Source of the DNA: Puniceicoccaceae bacterium
Lineage (GTDB): Bacteria; Verrucomicrobiota; Verrucomicrobiia; Opitutales; JAFGAQ01
Direction of reading: 5' to 3'
Assembly: GCA_028285755.1 (NCBI GenBank)
Contig: JANQOQ010000010.1
Coordinates: 62,001 to 126,000 of the forward strand
DNA: 64,000 nucleotides
Position numbers and translations under genes: made by a program. Under the pieces are notes generated by a model. The model was not told the origin of the DNA. It saw nothing but the letters and a program-made list of their open reading frames with translations, and searched no databases. Positions 51,473 through 61,139 of this stretch are shown here, piece after piece. The number at the start of each line of letters is the position of its first letter. The stretch's first letter is position 1.

Positions 51473-53281
51473 ATGAACAATACCCCCTTCCAATCTCCCG
51501 ATCCCTGGGCGAGTGACCTGCCGGCTATCGGTATCCGCCCGACAATTGACGGTCGCCTCGGCGGTGTGCGTGAGTCCCTTGAGGAGCGCACCATGAGCAT
51601 GGCGCAGAATCTCGCAAAACTACTATCGGAAAAGTTGAAATACCCGAATGGTACTCCGGTGCGCTGTGTTGTTGCTGATACGAATATTGGTGGCGTTGCG
51701 GAAGCCGCTGCCTGCGAATCGAAGTTTGCAAAAGAGGGTGTCGGCCTATCTGTCACGGTAACTCCCTGCTGGTGTTATGGATCCGAAACCATGGATATGC
51801 ACCCCACGCGCCCGAAGGCTGTCTGGGGCTTTAACGGTACTGAGCGACCCGGCGCCGTCTATTTGGCAGCTGTCCTTGCCGGCCATGCCCAAAAGGGGCT
51901 TCCGGCATTCGGTATTTACGGGCGTGATGTGCAGGATGCCGCTGATACCTCAATCCCGGAAGATGTAAAGGCCAAGCTCCTGCAGTTTGCAAAAGCGGGC
52001 CTCTCTGCCGCACTCATGCAGGGCCGCGCCTATGTTTCCATGGGTGGCACTTCCATGGGCATCGCAGGCTCTGTGGTGGATCCCTCGTTTTTTGAAAGTT
52101 ACCTGGGCATGCGCGTCGAAGCGGTGGATATGGCTGAGTTTGCGGGCCGCATGAAAGCTGGCCTCTACGATCCTGAGGAATACAAGCATGCCCTTGAATG
52201 GGTGAAGGCCAACTGCATCGAAGGCGATGACTACAACTCTTCTGAATCCCAGCGTAGCCGCGAGCAGCTCAATTCCGAATGGGAAGACTCCGTAAAGATG
52301 GCCCTCATTGCCCGCGACCTGATGGTGGGTAACCCCCGCCTTACAGAGCTCGGTTACTCCGAGCAAGGGCAGGGGCACCATGCCATCTGTGCGGGTTTTC
52401 AGGGGCAACGACAGTGGACGGACTACTTCCCCAATGGCGACTTCATGGAGGCAGTGCTCAACACCACTTACGATTGGAATGGCCAACGCGCACCATACAT
52501 CCTCGCGACTGAGAACGACGCGCTCAACGGCGTGACCATGCTCTTTGGCAACCTCCTGACCGGCACCGCCCAGATTTTTGCAGATCTGCGCACCTATTGG
52601 AGTGCTGACGCCGTAAAGCGCCTCACTGGCTACGAGCTCCAGGATCCTGCGCAAAGTGGTCTGCTGCATCTCATCAACTCAGGCCCGGCAACCCTGGATG
52701 GTACCGGACAACATACCGATGCCAACGATCAACCCACTATCAAGCCATTTTGGGAAGTTAGCGAAAACGAAGCAAAGGCCTGCTATCAGGCCACCACCTG
52801 GCACCCCTCGATTACCGAGTATTTCCCCGGCGGGGGTTGGTCCACGCGTTACCTGACAAAAGGCGGCATGCCTGCGACCATTGCGCGTCTCAATCTCGTG
52901 AAAGGCCTCGGCCCTGCACTGCAAATCGCTGAGGGGTGGACGGTGGATCTGCCTCAGAATGTCCACGATGCCCTCGACCAGCGCACCAATCCTACCTGGC
53001 CCACCACCTGGTTTACCCCACGTATCGGCGGCTCTGACGTATTCCGGGATGCCTACTCGGTGATGAATGCCTGGGGAGCGAATCACTGTGTAATGAGTTA
53101 TGGGCACATCGGCTCTGAGCTCATCTCCCTTGCATCGATCTTGCGCATTCCGGTGTATATGCACAATGTGGTCAGCGAAAATATCTTCCGCCCCAGCGCT
53201 TGGAATCTCTTCGGCACGGCAGATCTGGAGTCTGCAGATTTCCGGGCTTGTGCAAACTATGGCCCCTTATATGGTAAATAA
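51473..53281 (+). CDS. fucI: L-fucose isomerase
   Basis: A 602-residue cytoplasmic enzyme that converts L-fucose to L-fuculose, close to the 591 residues of E. coli FucI. Typical blocks: [65 protein letters not shown], the catalytic [16 protein letters not shown] with [12 protein letters not shown] (metal-binding Glu and Asp), and [24 protein letters not shown] carrying the conserved His. It sits between the kinase gene and the fucose permease gene. It is the best pathway marker in the window and fixes the operon as fucose catabolism. Confidence 0.96.
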   Translation: MNNTPFQSPDPWASDLPAIGIRPTIDGRLGGVRESLEERTMSMAQNLAKLLSEKLKYPNGTPVRCVVADTNIGGVAEAAACESKFAKEGVGLSVTVTPCWCYGSETMDMHPTRPKAVWGFNGTERPGAVYLAAVLAGHAQKGLPAFGIYGRDVQDAADTSIPEDVKAKLLQFAKAGLSAALMQGRAYVSMGGTSMGIAGSVVDPSFFESYLGMRVEAVDMAEFAGRMKAGLYDPEEYKHALEWVKANCIEGDDYNSSESQRSREQLNSEWEDSVKMALIARDLMVGNPRLTELGYSEQGQGHHAICAGFQGQRQWTDYFPNGDFMEAVLNTTYDWNGQRAPYILATENDALNGVTMLFGNLLTGTAQIFADLRTYWSADAVKRLTGYELQDPAQSGLLHLINSGPATLDGTGQHTDANDQPTIKPFWEVSENEAKACYQATTWHPSITEYFPGGGWSTRYLTKGGMPATIARLNLVKGLGPALQIAEGWTVDLPQNVHDALDQRTNPTWPTTWFTPRIGGSDVFRDAYSVMNAWGANHCVMSYGHIGSELISLASILRIPVYMHNVVSENIFRPSAWNLFGTADLESADFRACANYGPLYGK

Positions 53282-53313
53282 ATCCATTCCCAAGCCCTGT
53301 ATAATAATCGTTT

Positions 53314-54717
53314 ATGAAAACTGAAACCCCACCATCCGACGAAAACAAAGTCGTCCCTACTCAATACATCTACCCCTTTATTATCGTTACCAGCCTCTTT
53401 GCCATGTGGGGCTTTGCAAACGATATCACCAACCCGCTCGTGCGTGTATTCCGCGAGGTTTTCCTCATTAGTAACGCGCAGAGCAGTTTGGTGCAGTTCG
53501 CTTTTTACGGAGGCTACGCGACCATGGCCATCCCCGCAGCCTTGGTCATTCGCAAGTTGTCCTTTAAATGGGGCATACTCATAGGGCTTACCCTCTACGC
53601 GATCGGTGCATTACTTACTATCCCGGCGAGCCTCTTTACACAGTTCAATATCTTTCTGGTTTCCTTTTACATCATTACTTTTGGACTGGCCTTCCTGGAA
53701 ACCACGGCAAACCCTTACATCCTCTCCATGGGTTCCGCAAAGACGGCCACTCAACGCCTCAATCTAGCCCAGGCGTTCAACCCGATGGGTTCACTCACCG
53801 CGATGTTCATCGCAAGTATGATGATTCTGCCCAATCTCGAAGTTGCTGAATTCCGCGCTCAGGATGCCGCCGCAAATCCACAATACGAGGAAATGCTCCC
53901 CAGTGAGGTAGACGGTCTGCAAATTCAGGCTCTCGAGAATTTCTCAGAAACCCAGCCGGAAGCATTCGCAGAGATGCAGTCCCACGATCTGCACATCGTC
54001 ATGATTCCCTACGTAAGCATCGCGGTGATTGTGATTATAGTGTTGATGATATTTATCTTCTCAAAACTGCCGGATACGGGCCGTGAGGAGGAACCCATTA
54101 AACTCGGTGCGCTTGTTAAACATCTTGCAAACTTTCATTACGTGGGCGGTGTGGTCGCGCAAACATTCTACGTGGGCGCGCAGATCATGTGCTGGACGTT
54201 CATCATTCATTACGGGATGACACTGGTGGGGCTCACCGCTGCGGAAGCCCAGGGCTATAACATAGTGGCGATGATCATTTTCGTCAGCAGCCGCTTCATT
54301 TGCACATTCATCCTGAAGTATTTGAATGCAGGCCTCTTGTTGGGTCTGCTCGCTATCGGAGGTGCGTGCCTCGTTTTGGCAGCCATCTTCACACAGGGCA
54401 TCGTGGGTCTCTACTGCCTGGTAGGTGTATCCGCATGTATGTCCCTGATGTTCCCGACGATCTACGGTATCGCGCTCGATGGCCTCACGCCCAATGACGC
54501 CAAGCTCGGCTCTGCAGGCCTGATCTTCGCGATCGTGGGTGGAGCGATCATGCCCCGCATCCAGGGCGGTATGATCGATGGCGATGGCATGGAGCTTTTC
54601 GGTATGACCCTTGAGTCCGTGCGCGTTTCTTTCTTCCTGCCCTTCGTCTGCTTTATCGTGATCGCCCTCTACGGGTTCCTGGCGAACGCCATCGATCGCA
54701 AAGAACGTCCAGCATGA
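53314..54717 (+). CDS. fucP: L-fucose:proton symporter (FucP-type MFS)
   Basis: A 467-residue MFS permease of the FucP/glucose-galactose group: LFAMWGFANDITNPLVRVFREVF in helix 1, YGGYATMAIPAALVIRK, FGLAFLETTANPYILSMG in helix 4-5, NLAQAFNPMGSLTA and FYVGAQIMCWTFIIHYG in helix 7. An insert of about 50 residues sits in the middle loop (NLEVAEFRAQ to ETQPEAFAEMQ). It follows fucI by 32 bases and overlaps the sulfatase start by four bases (ATGA), so uptake and sulfatase are tied together. Confidence 0.94.
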   Translation: MKTETPPSDENKVVPTQYIYPFIIVTSLFAMWGFANDITNPLVRVFREVFLISNAQSSLVQFAFYGGYATMAIPAALVIRKLSFKWGILIGLTLYAIGALLTIPASLFTQFNIFLVSFYIITFGLAFLETTANPYILSMGSAKTATQRLNLAQAFNPMGSLTAMFIASMMILPNLEVAEFRAQDAAANPQYEEMLPSEVDGLQIQALENFSETQPEAFAEMQSHDLHIVMIPYVSIAVIVIIVLMIFIFSKLPDTGREEEPIKLGALVKHLANFHYVGGVVAQTFYVGAQIMCWTFIIHYGMTLVGLTAAEAQGYNIVAMIIFVSSRFICTFILKYLNAGLLLGLLAIGGACLVLAAIFTQGIVGLYCLVGVSACMSLMFPTIYGIALDGLTPNDAKLGSAGLIFAIVGGAIMPRIQGGMIDGDGMELFGMTLESVRVSFFLPFVCFIVIALYGFLANAIDRKERPA

Positions 54718-56210
54718 AGCTCTCTAGATTAGTCTTGGGCGTTTGGTTTTGCTCTCAGATTGCCATCGCCGGACTAGCAGATAAGCCCAACATCATTATT
54801 ATCTATGCAGATGATATGGGTTATGGTGATCTTGCGATCCAGAATCCGGACTCCAAATTTCCGACGCCGAATCTGGATCGCCTTGCACAAGAGGGCATTC
54901 GTTTTACCGACGCGCACAGCACGGCCAGTATTTGCACACCCAGCCGCTATTCACTGCTAACAGGCATCTATTATTGGCGAAAGTTTACAGGTATCGTAAA
55001 CAATTTTGAGCCTTCAGTATTTGATGCTGAGGAGTTCACACTTCCTGAAATGCTGCAGGATCTCGGTTACTACACTGCCTGCATCGGTAAATGGCACCTG
55101 GGTTGGGACTGGTATGCGAACTTGAAGCCCGGCTACGAAATTAAGGAAGGCGGGCGTGCTGACTATCCGGCTACAGCATTTGACTGGTCAAAGCCGGTAC
55201 CCGATGGCCCGGTCGCTCATGGCTTCGATTATTACTTTGGTGATGACGTTCCCAATTTCCCGCCCTACACTTGGATTGAGAATGATCGCATCCTCATCGA
55301 GCCCACAATACCCTATGCGCCAGACCCCATACCCCCCGAAGGTAATCACGAGGGCCGCCCGGGTCCCATGGTTGAGGGCTGGAGACTCGACGCAGTCATG
55401 CCTAAGCTCGAGGAGAAGACCGTCGAATTCATCCACTCGCGTAAAGACCAGGACGAACCGTTCTTTCTCTATTTCTCGTGGACATCTCCCCATGCTCCCA
55501 TTGTGCCCAGTGAGGAATATCTGGGGACTACGGAAGTCGGTCCCTATGGCGACTTCATGTATCAGAGCGATGCCACTGTGGGTGCCGTATTAGATGCATT
55601 GGAAGCGAGTGGGTTGGCAGAGAATACGCTCATAATTTTCTCAAGCGATAACGGCCCGGAACACTATGCCTTCGACCGCATCATCAACCATGATCACCGC
55701 AGCATGGGCCCGCTTAAGGGCATTAAGCAGGATATTTGGGAAGGTGGCCATCGAGTCCCCATGATCATGCACTGGCCGGGTACCATCCAAGCCGGCAGGG
55801 TGAGTGATGTGCTGATCAGTCAATTGGATATCATGCCGACCTTGGCGTCTCTGTTGGGCTATGATTTACCTGAGCACGCGGCTACCGACAGCTACGATTT
55901 ATCATCCATTATCAAGGCGGACGTACCCAAGTACCAACACCGGCAGACGCATGTGCATGAAGCGTGGGGGAGGGCGTATGCTTTGAGGCACCAAAACTGG
56001 CTCTTGGTAGATGCCCCTTCGGGTCTCATTCATCGGAGGACACCCCAATGGTTTCGCACGGCAAATAACTACCAGGAAAATCCTCTGGAAGTGGAACTGT
56101 TTAACCTCAAAGAAGATGCGGAACAGCGATACAACCTGGCTTCAAAATATCCCGAGAAAGTCAGGAGATTACAAGAAAAGCTCTATGCGATTCGCGAACA
56201 GGGTAGCTGA
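54714..56210 (+). CDS. Secreted S1-family sulfatase of the fucose operon
   Basis: A 498-residue exported sulfatase. Signal about 1-21 (SQIAIAGLADKPN), YADDMGYGDLA metal site, formylglycine cysteine C74 in CTPSRYSLLTG, GKWHLGWDWYA, SSDNGPEHYAFDR and GGHRVPMIMHWPG. Since its start overlaps fucP (ATGA) it is translationally coupled to fucose uptake, which makes a sulfated fucose or fucoidan oligosaccharide its likely substrate. The 3' end lies in a palindrome shared with the convergent pntB gene. Confidence 0.95.
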   Translation: MKLSRLVLGVWFCSQIAIAGLADKPNIIIIYADDMGYGDLAIQNPDSKFPTPNLDRLAQEGIRFTDAHSTASICTPSRYSLLTGIYYWRKFTGIVNNFEPSVFDAEEFTLPEMLQDLGYYTACIGKWHLGWDWYANLKPGYEIKEGGRADYPATAFDWSKPVPDGPVAHGFDYYFGDDVPNFPPYTWIENDRILIEPTIPYAPDPIPPEGNHEGRPGPMVEGWRLDAVMPKLEEKTVEFIHSRKDQDEPFFLYFSWTSPHAPIVPSEEYLGTTEVGPYGDFMYQSDATVGAVLDALEASGLAENTLIIFSSDNGPEHYAFDRIINHDHRSMGPLKGIKQDIWEGGHRVPMIMHWPGTIQAGRVSDVLISQLDIMPTLASLLGYDLPEHAATDSYDLSSIIKADVPKYQHRQTHVHEAWGRAYALRHQNWLLVDAPSGLIHRRTPQWFRTANNYQENPLEVELFNLKEDAEQRYNLASKYPEKVRRLQEKLYAIREQGS

Positions 56211-56222
56211 GCTCAGCTATCC
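56201..56222. repeat. Palindrome spanning two convergent stop codons
   Basis: TAGCTGAGCTCAGCTA at 56204-56219 is a perfect 16-base palindrome, extended by three outer pairs (one G-T). It includes the stop codon of the sulfatase (56208-56210) and that of the convergent pntB gene (56213-56215). It may act as a hairpin terminator in both directions although no T-run follows. Confidence 0.5.
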
Positions 56223-57628
56223 TTAAACTGCGCAACGAGTCCACTCACTGTTTCCTTCGCGTCACCGTAGAGCATGCGCGTCTTTTCCAGGAAGTAGAGC
56301 TTGTTGATTAGTCCGGAGAAGCCTGCACCCTTACCCCGCTTAAGTGCATACACGGTTTGCGCCTCATGCGCATTGATGATCGGCATACCGTAAATTGGAC
56401 TGGCGGGGTCCTTCGCTGCGGCAGGATTCACCACATCGTTCGCCCCGATTACGATCGCGACGTCCGTTGCGGGTAGTCGTGGATTCACATCATCCATCTC
56501 AGCAAGCTGCTCATAGGGCACATCCGCCTCTGCCAGTAATACATTCATGTGTCCGGGCATACGACCCGCTACCGGGTGGATCGCATATGAAACTTCTGCC
56601 CCATTTTCCTCCAAAATCTGACCGAGCTCCTTAACCGCGTGTTGTGCCTGGGCAACTGCCATGCCGTATCCGGGGATAATCACCACACTACGCGCAGCTT
56701 CGAGTACATAATAGGCATCCTCCACAGTGGCTCCCTTCATCTCACCTTCGACTTCCGAGTCTCCACTGGCGGCAGTTGCGCCAAATCCACTGAAAAGCAC
56801 ATTGCTTAGGGTACGGTTCATACCCTTACACATAATGATTGTGAGGATCAAACCACTGCAACCCACGAGACAGCCTGCGACGATCAATACATTATTGAAA
56901 ATTACAAAGCCCGCCGCCGCTGCTGCAAGCCCGGAGAGACTGTTGAGCAATGCGATCACTACCGGCATATCGCCTCCACCAATGGGCATTACCACCAGGA
57001 AACCCAACAGTAGGGCGAGCCCCATCATACTGAAAAATACCACCGGAGTATTAACACCCGCATACTGGATAACGTACCAAGAGCCCGCGCCTAATACAGC
57101 GGCGGCTACCAGGGCATTGATCACCATTTGTCCGGGAAATACCATCGCCCGTCCACTCACTTTGCCGGAAAGTTTGCCCCAGGCAAAGAGACTACCCGTA
57201 AAGGTCACTGCCCCGATCAGCACCGCTAGAAAGATAACGGTGGTTATAAAGTAGGGATTGATACCATTCGCAATGTAGACATCCCAGCCCAGCGCCTTGA
57301 TCTTATTATATTCGCCCCAGCCGACTAATAGACTCGCCAGTCCGCCGAAACCATTGAAAAGCGCAACCATCTCGGGCATCCCAGTCATCTTGACGACCTT
57401 TGCTGCGATCGCACCGATAGTTGCTCCAACGATTAATCCGATGAATATATACTGATAGCTTAAAATTTGTTGATCGAGTAGCGTGATGACGACCGCGATT
57501 AACATCCCGATGGATGAAATCATATTGCCGCGTCGTGCAGTATCTGCGGAACCCAGCATTTTGATTCCGAAAACAAATAGGATCGCAGCGGCGATGTAGG
57601 CGAGGTTGATTAAGCTTTCAGTACTCAT
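56213..57628 (-). CDS. pntB: NAD(P) transhydrogenase beta subunit
   Basis: A 471-residue membrane protein: about nine helices in the first 270 residues, then the NADP-binding domain with IPGYGMAVAQAQHAVKEL, HPVAGRMPGHMNVLLAEA, IVIGANDVVNPAA and AGFSGLINKLYF. With the two alpha genes upstream it forms the proton-translocating transhydrogenase, which makes NADPH from NADH using the proton gradient. Its start overlaps the pntAb stop by one base (TAATG). It converges on the sulfatase with two bases between stops. Confidence 0.96.
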   Translation of the reverse strand: MSTESLINLAYIAAAILFVFGIKMLGSADTARRGNMISSIGMLIAVVITLLDQQILSYQYIFIGLIVGATIGAIAAKVVKMTGMPEMVALFNGFGGLASLLVGWGEYNKIKALGWDVYIANGINPYFITTVIFLAVLIGAVTFTGSLFAWGKLSGKVSGRAMVFPGQMVINALVAAAVLGAGSWYVIQYAGVNTPVVFFSMMGLALLLGFLVVMPIGGGDMPVVIALLNSLSGLAAAAAGFVIFNNVLIVAGCLVGCSGLILTIIMCKGMNRTLSNVLFSGFGATAASGDSEVEGEMKGATVEDAYYVLEAARSVVIIPGYGMAVAQAQHAVKELGQILEENGAEVSYAIHPVAGRMPGHMNVLLAEADVPYEQLAEMDDVNPRLPATDVAIVIGANDVVNPAAAKDPASPIYGMPIINAHEAQTVYALKRGKGAGFSGLINKLYFLEKTRMLYGDAKETVSGLVAQFKDS

Positions 57629-57918
57629 TACTTCTGCTTCTTTTTGCTTTTAAACATGGCCAGCATCCGGTCGGTCACGAGATAACCGCCGACTACGTTA
57701 ATCGATGCCAGGATGACTGCTGCAAGGCCGATCATTTTACCGAAATCTCCTTCGGCGGAGCCCGCGATCAGGATCGCTCCGACGATGGTGATTCCGCTGA
57801 TGGCATTTGAGCCGGACATCAGGGGTGTGTGCAGTTGTGAGGGGACTTTGGCGATCAGCTCAAAGCCGAGAAATGCCGCAAGGACAAAAATAAACAGTAA
57901 TAGGATAATACTCTCCAT
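57628..57918 (-). CDS. pntAB: NAD(P) transhydrogenase alpha subunit part 2 (membrane)
   Basis: A 96-residue protein with three membrane helices (ILLLFIFVLAAFLGFELI, SNAISGITIVGAILIAGS, IGLAAVILASINVVGGYLV) matching the membrane half of the split transhydrogenase alpha subunit. The split form is known in alphaproteobacteria and others. It follows pntAA by 12 bases and overlaps pntB by one base. Confidence 0.94.
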   Translation of the reverse strand: MESIILLLFIFVLAAFLGFELIAKVPSQLHTPLMSGSNAISGITIVGAILIAGSAEGDFGKMIGLAAVILASINVVGGYLVTDRMLAMFKSKKKQK

Positions 57919-57930
57919 ATCAATGAATTG

Positions 57931-59058
57931 CTAGGATTGAAAACGCTCGTGAACGACTTTACCGCCATGGGTAATCACGCAGCCCTTTAAGATTTCATCT
58001 TCGAGATTGAGTTGAAATTGTTTTGCCTCACGGTCCCAGAAGTGTTCCAGAAGATTCGCGAGATTTGCAGAATAGACTTGGGTTGCATGGGTCGACACTG
58101 TGCGCTCCAGAGGCCCACTTCCAATGATAACGACACCGTTTTCGGTAACCACATCCTCACCGGCCACCGTTCCTTCTACATTCCCTCCCGTTTCGGCAGC
58201 GAGATCTACTATAATGCTGCCCGGCCTCATCTGCGCGACCATTTCCTCGCTCACAATTTTTGGCGCGGGTCGGCCAAATAGTTTTGCCGTGGTGATCACG
58301 ACATCACTCTGCGCGCATACTTTTGCCATGCCCTGTTTCTGCATCTCCATTTGCTCAGGGGTCAGCTCCTTGGCATACCCTTGTGCAGTCTGTCCGGTAT
58401 CTCCCAGATCAATTTTTACAAACTTTGCGCCCAGCGACTTTACCTGCTCTTCCACTACCGGCCGGGTATCAAAAGCTTCGACACGCGCACCCAATCGTTT
58501 GGCCGTGGCAATGGCTTGAAGCCCTGCTACACCCACACCAATAATGAAGAATCGTGCGGGCGAGATAGTCCCTGCCGGTGTCATCATCATTGGCAAAATT
58601 TTATTCATCCGGGAAGCCGCCTCCAAAACAGCCGCATAGCCTGCCAGGTTCGCCTGCGAGCTCAACGAATCCATCTTCTGGGCGAGGGTAGTTCGCGGCA
58701 TCATTTCCATACTGATACCGGTTACTTCAGCCTCCGACAGAGCATCCAAAATTTCTTTTTCGTTAAAGGGATCCAGAAAACTCACATGCATAGAGCCTGC
58801 CTTTTGCTGCTTGATTTCTGCAATCTCAGGCTTATTGACACGTAACACGATATCAGCAGTTGCAAGCGATGCCGCGCGATCGCTACTGATCGTAGCGCCG
58901 ACCGCCTCGTAGTCTGCATCCCTGTGGTCACACAGGTCGCCCAGGCAGTTCTCAATAACTACTTTTGCTCCCAACGATACCAGCTTTTGAGCACTCGTTG
59001 GATCGATAGAAGCACGCGTTTCTCCGGCGATTTTTTCTTTAGGGGCAAATATTTCCAT
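57931..59058 (-). CDS. pntAA: NAD(P) transhydrogenase alpha subunit part 1 (NAD-binding)
   Basis: A 375-residue soluble subunit of the alanine dehydrogenase/PNT family: GETRASIDPTSAQKLVSLGA at the start, GVGVAGLQAIATAKRLGARVEAFD as the NAD-binding core, ITTAKLFGRPAPKIV and RPGSIIVDLAAETGGN. It binds NADH and passes hydride to the membrane-bound partner. First gene of the pntAA-pntAB-pntB operon; 239 bases separate it from the divergent fucosidase gene. Confidence 0.95.
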   Translation of the reverse strand: MEIFAPKEKIAGETRASIDPTSAQKLVSLGAKVVIENCLGDLCDHRDADYEAVGATISSDRAASLATADIVLRVNKPEIAEIKQQKAGSMHVSFLDPFNEKEILDALSEAEVTGISMEMMPRTTLAQKMDSLSSQANLAGYAAVLEAASRMNKILPMMMTPAGTISPARFFIIGVGVAGLQAIATAKRLGARVEAFDTRPVVEEQVKSLGAKFVKIDLGDTGQTAQGYAKELTPEQMEMQKQGMAKVCAQSDVVITTAKLFGRPAPKIVSEEMVAQMRPGSIIVDLAAETGGNVEGTVAGEDVVTENGVVIIGSGPLERTVSTHATQVYSANLANLLEHFWDREAKQFQLNLEDEILKGCVITHGGKVVHERFQS

Positions 59059-59297
59059 AGGTTAGCTTCAACCCTCACAATGCTTTGATTTTTACGGTTA
59101 TGACAAGCACTTTCTGAAAGCTATGAGCTTCTTAAATTGATAGTATTAGCGAACAAGACATCTAAACCGGGGTTAAGAAAAGGACTCTTAATCTTAAAAA
59201 TATTTGGGTTATGTTGGAAAAAAGTTGGTATTTGTTGGAGATTTTTGTAGAGGTAAAAGCACAACTATCTGTCTTAAATATAGTAATTCACGCCAAT

Positions 59298-60449
59298 ATG
59301 AGAAAAGAATCTGTATCCCTCTTTATATTAATCCTAGCCCTGTGCTTTTCTGGGTGCCAAAACGCCCAAAATCAATCAAATATCCCCAACTACCTCAAAG
59401 ATTACGCTGAGTTATATGCCGATGACCCAAGGGCGGCAAATCTCCAATGGTTTACGGATGCCCAGTATGGCCTATTCATCCACTATGGGCTGTATGCACA
59501 GATGGAAGCCGGTGAATGGGTGCAGCTCCGCCAGAAGGTTCCTGTTGCTGAATATGCAAAACTCTTTGATACTTTTATGGCAGAAAACTTTGATGCGGAG
59601 TTCATAACGGACTTCGTCATCGAAGCAGGCATGAAATACATTACGATTACTGCGAAACACCATGATGGCTTTGCACTTTTCGAAACCCGGCAAAATGACT
59701 TTAAGAGCACTGCGAGCCCAGCCGGCCGTGATCTCATTGCCGAGCTCGTTGAAGCCTGCGATCGCAAAGGGATTGGTATATTCCTCTACTACAGCTATGC
59801 GGCAGATTGGAAACACCCCTATTTTTATGCACGTGAAGATGGCTGGGCAAATGCAAGGCCCGACTATGATGAACCTCAACCCGAGTACTTATACGAACAG
59901 GACGAAGACTTCCAAAAATACATAGAGTTTGCAGATGCGCAGGTCATGGAGTTGCTTACCCAATATCCAACCATCGCCGGTATCTGGTTTGATCCGATCA
60001 TGGGTTACTACGCGCGGCCTGACTTATTCGATATGGAAAACACCTATGCGATGATCCGTGAGGAGCTTCCGCATGCGCTCATCTCCTTTAAACAGGGGGC
60101 TACCGGTACCGAGGATTTCGTAGCACCGGAGCGTCACGTTCACGATCTGGTCGAGCGCGTCCAGCGAAACCTGGGCGAAGAAGCAGCAAAAACTGCTGCA
60201 GCAGCTTGGGAAGGCAATCAAGGTAAGCCCCAGGAAATTTGCGATACTATGCAACCGCGTGCATGGGGTTACAACAAAGCCGTAGATGGACAGCACCTCA
60301 CTGCCGAGCAGGTTATGGAACGTCTCAACGCTGCAAAAGAGAAGGGAGCGAATTTACTGCTCAATATCGGCCCCAAGCCCGATGGTTCTTTCCCGCAGGA
60401 AGATATCGATGCCCTCCTTGAAGTCGGCAAAATCCTGAAAAACCAGTAA
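59298..60449 (+). CDS. GH29 alpha-L-fucosidase, probable lipoprotein
   Basis: A 383-residue family GH29 enzyme that releases terminal L-fucose. The ATG at 59298 begins a signal peptide ending in FSGC (C20), a lipobox-like site. The catalytic (beta/alpha)8 barrel shows WFTDAQYGLFIHYGLY (51-66), YITITAKHHDGFALF (114-128), the likely nucleophile D232 in GIWFDPI, and LLLNIGPKPDGSFP near the end. The protein stops right after this block, so the beta-sandwich common in GH29 is missing. A 29-residue longer frame reading upstream lacks signal character. It is divergent from the pnt operon and is not linked to fucI. Confidence 0.92.
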   Translation: MRKESVSLFILILALCFSGCQNAQNQSNIPNYLKDYAELYADDPRAANLQWFTDAQYGLFIHYGLYAQMEAGEWVQLRQKVPVAEYAKLFDTFMAENFDAEFITDFVIEAGMKYITITAKHHDGFALFETRQNDFKSTASPAGRDLIAELVEACDRKGIGIFLYYSYAADWKHPYFYAREDGWANARPDYDEPQPEYLYEQDEDFQKYIEFADAQVMELLTQYPTIAGIWFDPIMGYYARPDLFDMENTYAMIREELPHALISFKQGATGTEDFVAPERHVHDLVERVQRNLGEEAAKTAAAAWEGNQGKPQEICDTMQPRAWGYNKAVDGQHLTAEQVMERLNAAKEKGANLLLNIGPKPDGSFPQEDIDALLEVGKILKNQ

Positions 60450-60454
60450 GCTCC

Positions 60455-60475
60455 AAAACTTTTAAGAAAAGTTTT
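60455..60475 (+). terminator. Possible weak terminator after the fucosidase gene
   Basis: AAAACTTTT (60455-60463) and AAAAGTTTT (60467-60475) form a perfect 9-base stem with a 3-base loop six bases after the stop. It has a single G-C pair, so it may be too weak to terminate efficiently. Confidence 0.35.
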
Positions 60476-60498
60476 TATAAAAACTTGCAATCATATCT

Positions 60499-60514
60499 TA
60501 GACTGATTGGTTTA
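60499..60514. promoter_or_regulatory. Candidate TetR operator upstream of the tetR gene
   Basis: TAGACTGATTGGTTTA is a near-palindrome (TAGACT/GGTTTA half-sites) 18 bases before the TetR start. A closely similar 16-mer, TAGACCAATCGGTGTA, lies before the downstream SDR gene at 61140-61155, and the match continues through GTTT in both. This shared site suggests the TetR protein controls both itself and the SDR. Confidence 0.6.
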
Positions 60515-60531
60515 GGTTTGTAACAACAATT

Positions 60532-61122
60532 ATGAGACCTGGACCCGATAAGCAATTTGACCCGGCTGAAGCCCTGAAAGCAGCAATACGCGTTTTCTGG
60601 GCGAGAGGGTATGAGGCAGCCTCCCTTTCTGAGCTAACTACGGAAATGGGAATCGGTAAAAAGAGTCTCTACGACACTTTCGGCAACAAGCGGGAGCTCT
60701 TCTTGAAGGCCATCCAGGCATACAGTGAAGCCAATATACTATCACTGCGTGAGGCATTGTTGAACGAAAAATCGCCTTATGATAACCTTAAGGCCATGAT
60801 GCAGAGCTGGGTGGAAATGCACTCCAAACCCAAAAGCAAAGGATGCATACTCGGAAATAATATGGCAGACTTTGATACCAATGACGCTGAGGTTGCCCAG
60901 GCGCTGCACCGTAAGATCGAGGGAATCGAAAGCGTCTTTGTCGAAACCCTCGAGAAAGCGATTCAGTCGGGGGAGATTTCACCTAAGATCAATGCACTCA
61001 ATACTGCGCGAACACTCGTTTGCCTGAGCCAGGGTTTTGCACTCGTGGGTCGTGTCAGTGAAGATGCTGAACGTATGCAGGGTGCAATCAGCTTGATCAC
61101 AGAACATCTCGACCAAACTTAA
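60532..61122 (+). CDS. TetR-family regulator
   Basis: A 196-residue regulator: HTH at about 12-58 (ALKAAIRVFWARGYEAASLSELTTEMGIGKKSLYDTFGNKREL), then a helical ligand-binding domain (KAMMQSWVEMHSKPKSKGCILGN, ALVGRVSEDAERMQGAI). It probably represses itself and the SDR downstream. Both genes carry a shared near-palindrome (60499-60514 and 61140-61155). The inducer is unknown; similar TetR-SDR pairs often respond to reactive carbonyls or drugs. Confidence 0.92.
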   Translation: MRPGPDKQFDPAEALKAAIRVFWARGYEAASLSELTTEMGIGKKSLYDTFGNKRELFLKAIQAYSEANILSLREALLNEKSPYDNLKAMMQSWVEMHSKPKSKGCILGNNMADFDTNDAEVAQALHRKIEGIESVFVETLEKAIQSGEISPKINALNTARTLVCLSQGFALVGRVSEDAERMQGAISLITEHLDQT

Positions 61123-61139
61123 AAATTTTTACCACAATT

